Assembly: GCA_045531965.1 (NCBI GenBank)
Contig: JAZSFA010000084.1
Span: 30,125-94,124, forward strand
Length of the DNA: 64,000 nucleotides
Direction: 5' to 3'
Source: CAMEON01 sp045531965
Lineage (GTDB): Bacteria > Bacillota > Clostridia > Oscillospirales > CAG-272
Part shown: positions 57,771 through 64,000 of the stretch, piece after piece
Position numbering within the stretch: position 1 is the first letter of the stretch
Layout of the letters: every line of letters starts with the position of its first letter
Position numbers and translations under genes: made by a program
Notes under the pieces: generated by a model
Databases searched by the model: none
The model's input: the letters and a program-made list of their open reading frames with translations, nothing else
Told to the model about the DNA's origin: nothing

Positions 57771-58973
57771 ATGCCTAAATATGAGGTTCTCACCAGAGAA
57801 CTCACCGAACAGATAAGACAGGCTAAGGCAACGGGGCAATTCCCTGCTGTAGCCTTTGAAGACAGTCAGGTCATCCGTCGTCGGAATCTGGCAAAGGACA
57901 CCGCCACCGTTTGGCGCCCCACCTTCGTCCACGACATCGACAAGATCCTGCACTGTCCCTACTACAACCGCTACACCGACAAGACCCAGGTCTTCTCGCT
58001 GTATAAGAACGACGACATCACCCGCCGTTCCCTGCACGTTCAGCTCGTGTCTCGCATTTCCCGCACCATCGGTACTGTGCTTCATTTAAATCTCGACCTT
58101 ATCGAGGCCATCGCCTTGGGGCACGACATTGGGCACCCGCCCTTTGCCCACACGGGCGAGGCTTACCTCAACGAGCTGTATTTCAAGCAGACGGGGCGGC
58201 ATTTCTATCACAACATCCACTCCGTTCGCGTGCTGGACAGAATCTTCCCTTATAACATCAGCCTCCAAACCCTCAACGGTATCGCCGCCCACAACGGGGA
58301 GCTGGAGTCTGAGGAATACCACCCCGCGCCCCTCCATAGCTTTGCGGAATTTGACCGTATCATCGAGGACTGCTATACTGATCCTGCCAAGATGAACGCC
58401 ATGATGCCCTGCACCTTGGAGGGTGCTGTGGTGCGCCTCTCGGACATCATTGCCTATCTCGGCAAGGACCGACAGGATGCCGCCCGCACCAAGATGGTGG
58501 AGGAAAGTATGTTCTTCAACGAGGACATCGGCTCCATCAACGCCGAAATCATCAACAATTTGGTGGTCAACGTCATTGAAAACAGCTACGGCAAGCCCTA
58601 TATCAAGCTGGACAATAAGCATTTCAAGGCGCTTCGCAAGTCACGTCTGGATAACTATGCCCGCATCTACAATTACGCCGCCTCCTTTGCGGGGTTGGAC
58701 AAGACCGTCAAGCCCATGATGGCAGAAATCTACGGTCAGCTTTTGGACGATCTCAAGGCGGGTAACAAATATTCTCCCATCTTCCGTCACCACATCGACT
58801 ACGTCAATGCGATCTACTACAAGCGAGATCTGCCCTACGAGCAGGAGGATCCCCATGATATCGTGGTGGACTATATTGCCAGCATGACCGACAATTACTT
58901 CATCGACCTCCACGGCTATCTTTTCCCCGACAGCCCTCTGCGCGTGGAATACAAGGGCTATTTTGACGAATGA
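57771..58973 (+). CDS. HD-domain deoxynucleoside triphosphohydrolase (dGTPase family)
   Basis: The 400-residue protein has the dGTPase-family pattern: FVHDIDKILHCPYYNRYTDKTQVF near 52-75, His 89 in RRSLHVQL, the HD pair (H118-D119) in ALGHDIGHPPFAHTGE and a later metal-binding Asp in LSDIIAYLG. Members hydrolyse dNTPs to deoxynucleoside plus triphosphate, which would feed the salvage pathway upstream. ATG at 57771 has GGAGGT 7 nt upstream. Substrate range is unknown. Confidence 0.9.
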   Translation: MPKYEVLTRELTEQIRQAKATGQFPAVAFEDSQVIRRRNLAKDTATVWRPTFVHDIDKILHCPYYNRYTDKTQVFSLYKNDDITRRSLHVQLVSRISRTIGTVLHLNLDLIEAIALGHDIGHPPFAHTGEAYLNELYFKQTGRHFYHNIHSVRVLDRIFPYNISLQTLNGIAAHNGELESEEYHPAPLHSFAEFDRIIEDCYTDPAKMNAMMPCTLEGAVVRLSDIIAYLGKDRQDAARTKMVEESMFFNEDIGSINAEIINNLVVNVIENSYGKPYIKLDNKHFKALRKSRLDNYARIYNYAASFAGLDKTVKPMMAEIYGQLLDDLKAGNKYSPIFRHHIDYVNAIYYKRDLPYEQEDPHDIVVDYIASMTDNYFIDLHGYLFPDSPLRVEYKGYFDE

Positions 58974-58997
58974 AAAAATTATAAAGGATATAGACTC

Positions 58998-59945
58998 ATG
59001 TTTGAAAAAATACTGGAACTCATTGAAAAGTACCCCCGCATCATCATCCACCGCCACAAAAATCCCGACGGCGACGCCCTGGGCTGTCAGATCGGTCTTA
59101 AACATATGCTCAGAGACACCTATCCCGACAAGGAAGTTTTCGTGGTAGGTGACACGACCCCTCGATATGCTTTCATGGCAGATGCGCCCATGGACGAGAT
59201 TCCCGATGAGACTTACGAAGGCGCCTTGGCGATCGTGCTGGACACCTCTGCCAAAGCTCTGATCTGCGACGAGCGTTACGCCACCGCTACCGCCTCCGCA
59301 CGCTTGGATCACCACATTTTCGTGGAAAAGATCTGTGACGAGGAAGTGACCGATACCTCCTTTGAAAGCTGTTGTGGACTCGTTACCGCCCTTGCCATTG
59401 AAGGAAATTTCACTGTCTCCCCCGTGGCCGCCAAGGCATTGTATACGGGTATGATCACCGATTCGGGGCGTTTCCGCTACGACTCCACTTCCGCCCAGAC
59501 CTTCCGTATGGCGGCCTTCCTCATGGAGCGCAGGTTTGAGACGGGAGACATCTACCGTAACCTCTACGCTGACGAGCTGTTCTTTATTCAGCTTCGTGCC
59601 AAAATCACCTTGAAGATCCAGACCACGCCCCACCGCGTGGCTTACGTCTACAACACAGCCGACGAGGTGGTCGAGTACGGTGCCGACACCTTTACCATCT
59701 CCCGCGGCATGGTTAACGTCATGTCCGAGATCCGCGGCATTGATACCTGGGTGAATTTCACCGAGACTGAGGGCGGCGTGCTTTGCGAGATCCGCTCCAA
59801 TAAATATAACATTAACCCCATCGCCGTGAAATACGGCGGCGGCGGTCACCAAAAAGCCAGCGGTTGCACGCTGAAGGATCGGGATGAAGCCATGAGTCTG
59901 CTTGCCGATCTTAACGACCTTTCGGAGGTAGAAGCCCATGAATGA
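58998..59945 (+). CDS. DHH-family phosphoesterase (NrnA-like), first copy
   Basis: The 315-residue protein has the DHH phosphoesterase motifs: NPDGDALG near 22-29, the D-x-S/T region (LDTSAK), LDHH at 103-106 and the C-terminal DHHA1 motif GGGGHQKASG. NrnA-type enzymes degrade very short oligonucleotides (nanoRNA) and 3'-phosphoadenosine 5'-phosphate. The next gene is a second copy and overlaps by 8 nt. Both sit between the dGTPase-like gene and surE. Confidence 0.9.
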   Translation: MFEKILELIEKYPRIIIHRHKNPDGDALGCQIGLKHMLRDTYPDKEVFVVGDTTPRYAFMADAPMDEIPDETYEGALAIVLDTSAKALICDERYATATASARLDHHIFVEKICDEEVTDTSFESCCGLVTALAIEGNFTVSPVAAKALYTGMITDSGRFRYDSTSAQTFRMAAFLMERRFETGDIYRNLYADELFFIQLRAKITLKIQTTPHRVAYVYNTADEVVEYGADTFTISRGMVNVMSEIRGIDTWVNFTETEGGVLCEIRSNKYNINPIAVKYGGGGHQKASGCTLKDRDEAMSLLADLNDLSEVEAHE

Positions 59946-60915
59946 ACAAATGAAGGTCATTTTTGAGAAGATCAAGGTCTATGACCGCATCGTCATCTTC
60001 CGTCACAAGCGTCCCGACGGCGACGCGATAGGCTCCACCCTGGGTCTGCGGGGCATTTTGAAGTTGAGCTTTCCCCAAAAGGAGATCATCGTCAACAACT
60101 GCGATTATTCCGACTACGTGGGGTTCCTCGGCGGCGAGGATCCTGCCATGCCCGATGAATTTTACGCCGAGGCGTTGGGTATCATCATCGATACCGCCAC
60201 CTCGGACAGAGTGTCCAACCCCCGTTACGCCCTCTGCAAGGAGATCTGCAAGATCGACCATCACATCCCCAAGGAGTCCTACGGTGACTACGAGTGGGTG
60301 GAGGAGCATCGTTCCTCCTCCTGCGAGATGATCGCCGCCTTCTACGCCGCCTTCAAGGATGAGTTAAAAATCGACGTAGAGACCGCCACCCTCATTTACG
60401 CAGGTATGGTCACGGATTCGGGTCGGTTCCGTTTCCGCTCCGTGTCGGGTGACACCATGCGCTTGGCAGGAATGCTGCTGGACGAAGGCGTGGACACCGA
60501 TCACCTCTACGCCAACCTCTATATGAAGGAGTTTCACACCCTGAAATTCCAGGCCGAGGTCTACAAGAAAATGAAAATTTCCGAAAACGGCGTGGCCTAT
60601 CTCTACGTGAGCCGCGCCATGCAGGAGAAGTTCGGGCTGACCTTTGAGGAAGCCTGCGCCTCGGTTTCCTATATGGATTCCATCAAAAATAGCCTCATCT
60701 GGATCGCCTTTATTGAGGCTGACGACGGCAACATCCGCGTGCGCCTCCGCTCCCGCTTCGTGACCATCAACCAGATTGCCGAGAAGTACAACGGCGGCGG
60801 TCACGATTGCGCCAGCGGTGCCACGGTCAAGAGCCGTTCTGAGATGAGAAGGCTCATCGCTGATGCCGATGCTCGCCTCAAAGAATACAAGGAAAGCAAC
60901 GAGGGGTGGCTATGA
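59938..60915 (+). CDS. DHH-family phosphoesterase (NrnA-like), second copy
   Basis: The 325-residue protein shares motif order with the first copy: RPDGDAIG near 25-32, DTATSD, IDHH near 104-107 and GGGHDCASG. Sequence between the motifs differs widely, so it is an old duplication, and the two probably differ in substrate (for example nanoRNA, linear dinucleotides or pAp). It overlaps the first copy by 8 nt and the surE start by 4 nt (ATGA), so all three are translationally coupled. Confidence 0.9.
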   Translation: MNEQMKVIFEKIKVYDRIVIFRHKRPDGDAIGSTLGLRGILKLSFPQKEIIVNNCDYSDYVGFLGGEDPAMPDEFYAEALGIIIDTATSDRVSNPRYALCKEICKIDHHIPKESYGDYEWVEEHRSSSCEMIAAFYAAFKDELKIDVETATLIYAGMVTDSGRFRFRSVSGDTMRLAGMLLDEGVDTDHLYANLYMKEFHTLKFQAEVYKKMKISENGVAYLYVSRAMQEKFGLTFEEACASVSYMDSIKNSLIWIAFIEADDGNIRVRLRSRFVTINQIAEKYNGGGHDCASGATVKSRSEMRRLIADADARLKEYKESNEGWL

Positions 60916-61634
60916 GGATCCTGATCACCAACGACGACAGCATCACCTCCCCCATTCTGCCGGGACTGATCCGCTGGGCGAAGACCAAGGGCGACGTGAC
61001 CGTGGTGGTGCCCAAGGTGGAGCAGAGCGGCAAGAGCCAGGCCATCGAGTTTTACCGTGAGGTGGAGATCAAGGAAGTAGACCTTGCCCCCGATCTGAAG
61101 GTGTGGGCCATGGACTCCACCCCTGCCGATTGCGTGCGCTTTGGCGTGCTGGGGCTTCATCAGACCTACGATCTTGTGCTGTCGGGCATCAACAGAGGAC
61201 TCAACGTAGGTCACGATATCGTCTATTCGGGCACCGTGGGCGCCATCTACGAGGGCTCGCGGCTGGGCATTCCCGGCATCGCCCTGTCCTCTGCTCCCGA
61301 CGATCTGCCCCAGGCGCTGGCCCAGCTGGACGGCGTTTGGGATTGGGTCATGGCGCAGGATCTCTTGTCTCACAATATGCTGTATAACATCAACTTCCCC
61401 CGCGAAGCCAAGGGCATCCGCGTGACTCGCCAGGGCGGCGTGTTTTTCTCGGACGGCTTTGCCCGCCGTGAGGGAGATATGTATATCCAGGTCGGCGCGC
61501 CCGTCACCGAGTACGGACAGGATCTGAACATGGATATTGATGCCATCCGCAACGGGTACGTGTCGGTGACACCGTTGGCGGCGGAGCGAACAGATAAGGA
61601 AGCTTTTGAGGCACTTAAGCATTTGGAGGCTTGA
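60912..61634 (+). CDS. surE: 5'/3'-nucleotidase SurE
   Basis: SurE dephosphorylates nucleoside monophosphates and can act on short polyphosphate. The 240-residue protein starts MRILITNDDS with metal ligands Asp 8 and Asp 9, then Ser 39 in EQSGKS, and SGINRGLNVGHDIVYSGTVGA. ATG at 60912 overlaps the stop of the second NrnA-like gene by 4 nt; an in-frame GTG at 60906 is less likely. It completes a nucleotide turnover set. Confidence 0.94.
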   Translation: MRILITNDDSITSPILPGLIRWAKTKGDVTVVVPKVEQSGKSQAIEFYREVEIKEVDLAPDLKVWAMDSTPADCVRFGVLGLHQTYDLVLSGINRGLNVGHDIVYSGTVGAIYEGSRLGIPGIALSSAPDDLPQALAQLDGVWDWVMAQDLLSHNMLYNINFPREAKGIRVTRQGGVFFSDGFARREGDMYIQVGAPVTEYGQDLNMDIDAIRNGYVSVTPLAAERTDKEAFEALKHLEA

Positions 61635-61659
61635 GCTCTTCGAAAAGGTGGTATAAGAT

Positions 61660-62148
61660 ATGGAAACAAGCAGACATGATTATATTGACCGCTACGGTTA
61701 TCACTGTGGCATTGAGATTGTCAGCGAGGACGATGATCTTGTCGTATTTAACAGCAAACCGAGCTTATCCTTTGACTTAAAAAAACACGGCATCAAAATA
61801 AGGCATTCTGATCATTATGATTACGTTTTGCGTTACGTTTTGAGGAATGGACAAATATTTCTTCGCGGGATCGAAGCACAGCTTTCTGTTTTCCATAAAA
61901 ACGCTCAAATCTTTGGCGTGAACGCGAAAGCATATAGCAAAGAAAAACGAAGCATCTTTGTTTTTGATGATATTCCCGTGGATTACAGCGGAACCTTGCA
62001 CATAGGAAAAGCTTTCGACCATCAATATTGGCCGCATGATGAAAAAATGGCTCCCGTGCCATTCTCACCCGAAGTCTACAAGGAGAATGGATATATTAAA
62101 TTTGAAAAAGGCACAATGACCGAAAAAGAACTGATCAGCAGGAAATAA
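61660..62148 (+). CDS. Unknown 162-residue protein
   Basis: AAAAGGTGG lies shortly before the ATG. The product is soluble, rich in aromatic residues and Lys/Glu, with no signal peptide, membrane segment or motif that I recognise. Segments such as GYHCGIEIVSEDDDLVVF and HYDYVLRYVLRNGQIFLRGIE suggest mostly beta structure. Its base composition is clearly more AT-rich than that of surE before it, which may mean recent transfer. A terminator follows directly, so it is the end of the plus-strand cluster. Confidence 0.7.
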   Translation: METSRHDYIDRYGYHCGIEIVSEDDDLVVFNSKPSLSFDLKKHGIKIRHSDHYDYVLRYVLRNGQIFLRGIEAQLSVFHKNAQIFGVNAKAYSKEKRSIFVFDDIPVDYSGTLHIGKAFDHQYWPHDEKMAPVPFSPEVYKENGYIKFEKGTMTEKELISRK

Positions 62149-62158
62149 ATTCCAAACA

Positions 62159-62192
62159 AAACACCGCACCACCCAATCGGGTCGTGCGGTGT
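62159..62192 (+). terminator. Intrinsic terminator after the unknown gene
   Basis: The outer stem AACACCGCAC/GTGCGGTGTT encloses an inner CCC-GGG stem and is followed by TTTCTATG, 11 bases after the stop codon. Confidence 0.8.
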
Positions 62193-62226
62193 TTCTATGT
62201 GTGCATATAAGTTTCTTGGAAGGGGC

Positions 62227-62260
62227 ATGGGGAAACCTTCTTGCAAGAAGGTTTCCCCAT
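62227..62260. repeat. 34-bp perfect palindrome, copy 3
   Basis: Two 17-base arms with the core CCTTCTTGCAAGAAGG and outer GGGGAAA/TTTCCCC meet without a loop. It ends 8 bases before the stop codon of the minus-strand lipoprotein gene. Confidence 0.9.
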
Positions 62261-62267
62261 AAAAAAC

Positions 62268-63779
62268 TCACGCCGCAAATCTGGACTTATCCCAAGCCAG
62301 GCATTCCGACATATGACGGAAATCGTACCACAGGATGGTAGCGCGAGGCTCTGCGCCAGGCATACTGCGGGTGACGCGGAGACTCGCCAACGCCACGGGC
62401 ACATAGGGCGTGGGATTATAGTCGTACTTGCTGGAAATGGTACCGCCGCCCGTGATGTTACCAAACATCTCACCCCAGCCGCCGTAGTAGTTCAGGTACT
62501 CCTGAAAATCGTTGTAGTGATTGTAGGTGTAGAAAACGTACTTTTCGTCGGGGTCGATGATCTTGTTGCCGTTGCGGTCAAAGCGGGCGTAGACAATGCG
62601 CGCCGCGCCACGGGTGATCCTGGTACCGTTGTTATAGAGCACGGCGGAATAGGAGGGATCGCAGTCGGTGCCTGTGGTGCCGATGTCCATCTCATAGTAG
62701 GTGAAGTCACCGCCGCAACCGCTGATACGGGGAAGGACAGGCTCGTAGGGGTATTTGGAGGTATTGCCGCTGAACTGGGTGTGGTTGACCCGGAGATACT
62801 CGCCCCAAATGCTGGATGAGGGACTGGTCTTCTTACTGGTGGAATGGTTGGCGGGAATGTCACCAAAAGCGTAGACGTAAGCGGCAACCTCCTCCAGGGT
62901 GATATATGCACCGCCGCGGTAAATGCGGAAGACCTCGCGACCGTAGGCGTCCACCACCACGTAGGTATTTTCATCAATGTAATAAGGATCGTTGTTCTTG
63001 ATATACTTGCCGTCCTCCATGGGGCGATAGTCCGAAATATTGGGTGCCTGGTCAGGGACGTAAGGATAACCCGACAGCTGACCCTTTTGGGTGCGGTCAA
63101 GGGCTTCCTGATAACTGCCCGCGGGCTTGTAACCTTGGGGAGAACGCTCTGCCTCAATGATGATCGTGGGAGGGATATATTCGGTCTCGGGTTCGGTCTC
63201 CGGCTCGGTCACCGCAGGCTGGGTGGGATGCTCTGTGTGGACATCCGTCAGTTCCTCCGTCTCCACGGGATCGGTCACCACGGGGGGCTCCAAGGACTCG
63301 GTGTCCTTCCCTGTCGTAAGCGTGTCGGTATCGGGCGTGGGATCGGGGAGCTGCGTCTCGTCGCCCTCGGTGGGGCGTTCGGTATCGGGGGCTTCGGTCG
63401 TTCCCTCTGTCCCGGGAATTGGAGTACCGTCGGGTAGAACCACAATGGTGACGGAGTCAGTGAGTCCATCCGCCATGACGGTGACAATCACCGTACCCTC
63501 GTTTTTAGCCGTCACAAAGCCGTACTCGGTTATGGTGATCACGTCACCTGCCGTGACCCACGTCAGCTGATCTCTTTGCTCCTCGGGAACATTGGTTTCA
63601 AGCTGAGTCGTATAACCCTTGTAGAGGTAGATGGTTTCGTTGCCTTGAAGCTCCAAAGAAACAATGGATTGCTCGGTCTCGATCGGGAAATCTGTTGTAT
63701 CGCAACCAAATACAACGGATAGTAGGAGCAAAAGGATTGCGGATAGTGCCAGTAGTTTATTCAGATTTTTATGATTCAT
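62268..63779 (-). CDS. Lipoprotein with bacterial Ig-like (Big-2) domain
   Basis: The 503-residue product has a lipoprotein signal ending SVVFGC (lipid Cys 26). Residues about 36-113 form a Big-2 type domain (TIYLYKGYTTQLETNV, LTWVTAGDVITIT, GTVIVTVMADG). A Thr/Glu/Pro-rich linker of about 95 residues follows, then a C-terminal domain of about 290 residues rich in Tyr and Gly (YVVVDAYGREVFRIYRGG, CGGDFTYYEMDIGTTG, SGKYPYEPVLPRI-like region) that I do not recognise; it may be an enzyme or ligand-binding domain. The linker and lipid anchor place it on the cell surface. AGAGG precedes the ATG and the promoter is at 63813-63841. Confidence 0.82.
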   Translation of the reverse strand: MNHKNLNKLLALSAILLLLLSVVFGCDTTDFPIETEQSIVSLELQGNETIYLYKGYTTQLETNVPEEQRDQLTWVTAGDVITITEYGFVTAKNEGTVIVTVMADGLTDSVTIVVLPDGTPIPGTEGTTEAPDTERPTEGDETQLPDPTPDTDTLTTGKDTESLEPPVVTDPVETEELTDVHTEHPTQPAVTEPETEPETEYIPPTIIIEAERSPQGYKPAGSYQEALDRTQKGQLSGYPYVPDQAPNISDYRPMEDGKYIKNNDPYYIDENTYVVVDAYGREVFRIYRGGAYITLEEVAAYVYAFGDIPANHSTSKKTSPSSSIWGEYLRVNHTQFSGNTSKYPYEPVLPRISGCGGDFTYYEMDIGTTGTDCDPSYSAVLYNNGTRITRGAARIVYARFDRNGNKIIDPDEKYVFYTYNHYNDFQEYLNYYGGWGEMFGNITGGGTISSKYDYNPTPYVPVALASLRVTRSMPGAEPRATILWYDFRHMSECLAWDKSRFAA

Positions 63780-63812
63780 GGATGATTCGCCTCTTTTTTA
63801 ATTATCTTACAT

Positions 63813-63841
63813 ATTTTAGCAGATTTCGGGCGTTAAGTCAA
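63813..63841 (-). promoter_or_regulatory. Promoter of the Big-2 lipoprotein gene
   Basis: On the minus strand TTGACT (63841-63836), a 17-nt spacer and TAAAAT (63818-63813), 33 nt before the start codon. Confidence 0.8.
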
Positions 63842-63881
63842 GGGGGATCACATAGAATTCATAAATGTAGAGTATATACAG

Positions 63882-64000
63882 TAAATTGTTGTTTATGGGG
63901 TACGCTTGGAGGAACCTTCTTGCAAGGAGGTTCCTCCAAACCACCCCCAAGAACCTTTAAAAAATTATTATTTAAAGGTTTTGGGAGTTCGAGGTACCTT
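63882..64000. mobile_element. Partial second copy of the MITE-like element
   Basis: The terminal repeat TAAATTGTTGTTTA (63882-63895) is followed by the inverted sequence of the right part of the element at 56779-56978, including a 34-bp palindrome (63906-63939, one mismatch) and the CCAAGAACCTTT stem. The window ends inside it. The orientation is opposite to the first copy. Confidence 0.75.

Overview
The window looks like a chromosomal segment of a low-to-medium GC Gram-positive anaerobe of class Clostridia (Bacillota), probably an uncultured gut lineage. The evidence is the ylm/sepF cell-division gene order joined to ileS-lspA-rluD, sigma-A type promoters (TTGACA-N17-TATAAT, many with an extended TGnTATAAT -10), AGGAGG ribosome sites, lipoproteins and Thr/Glu/Pro-rich cell-surface linkers, and no outer-membrane genes. 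The species cannot be named from sequence reading alone. I saw no rRNA, tRNA, CRISPR array, prophage or transposase.

Layout. (1) 1-4.9 kb, plus strand: an operon of an SPFH/band-7 protein with three zinc ribbons, a four-helix membrane protein, a large protein joining a zinc ribbon, a TIR domain, a ribosomal L7/L12 C-terminal-like domain, a coiled coil and membrane helices, and a small zinc-ribbon membrane protein. (2) 4.9-12.0 kb, minus: a MoxR ATPase - DUF58 - transglutaminase operon whose DUF58 protein also carries zinc ribbons. (3) 12.3-30.9 kb: a carbohydrate surface region with a solute-binding lipoprotein, four paralogous large surface proteins (glycoside-hydrolase-like barrel plus CBM9-like domain; three with a Gly-Cys-Ala-Ser C-terminal membrane tail, one a lipoprotein), an EEP-family phosphodiesterase, an ECF sigma/anti-sigma-like pair and metG. 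(4) 31-44 kb, minus: a long housekeeping cluster: MBL hydrolase, miaA, HlyD-like protein, ylmE, sepF, ylmG, ylmH, two unknown genes where divIVA is usual, ileS, lspA, rluD-like and a HAD phosphatase. (5) 44-51 kb: a beta-helix lipoprotein coupled to queA, dapA, a small XRE regulator, an orphan MsmX/UgpC-type ATPase and a split ThrE exporter. (6) 51.3-61.6 kb, plus: nucleoside salvage and nucleotide turnover genes (tdk, deoC, deoD, deoB, cdd, pdp, udk, dGTPase-like, two NrnA-like DHH proteins, surE). (7) 61.6-64 kb: an unknown gene and a Big-2 surface lipoprotein.

How the genes fit together. Region 6 is a coherent pathway: deoxynucleosides are phosphorolysed (DeoD, Pdp), the sugar phosphate is isomerised (DeoB) and cleaved (DeoC), while Tdk, Udk and Cdd salvage bases and nucleosides and the DHH/SurE/HD enzymes recycle short oligonucleotides and nucleotides. 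Region 3 is probably glycan capture and degradation at the cell surface, and the orphan ATPase of region 5 could energise sugar importers encoded elsewhere. Region 1 resembles membrane-stress modules (SPFH plus zinc-ribbon membrane proteins) with an added TIR domain.

The intergenic DNA of region 6-7 is unusually rich in repeats: several 34-bp palindromes with the core CTTCTTGCAAGAAG, a 200-bp MITE-like element with perfect 14-bp terminal inverted repeats (a second copy runs off the right edge), an array of mini-hairpins, and a CATCCTGAGCGA-type repeat. Three near-identical GATCCCCCGACGG hairpins mark gene ends in region 3.
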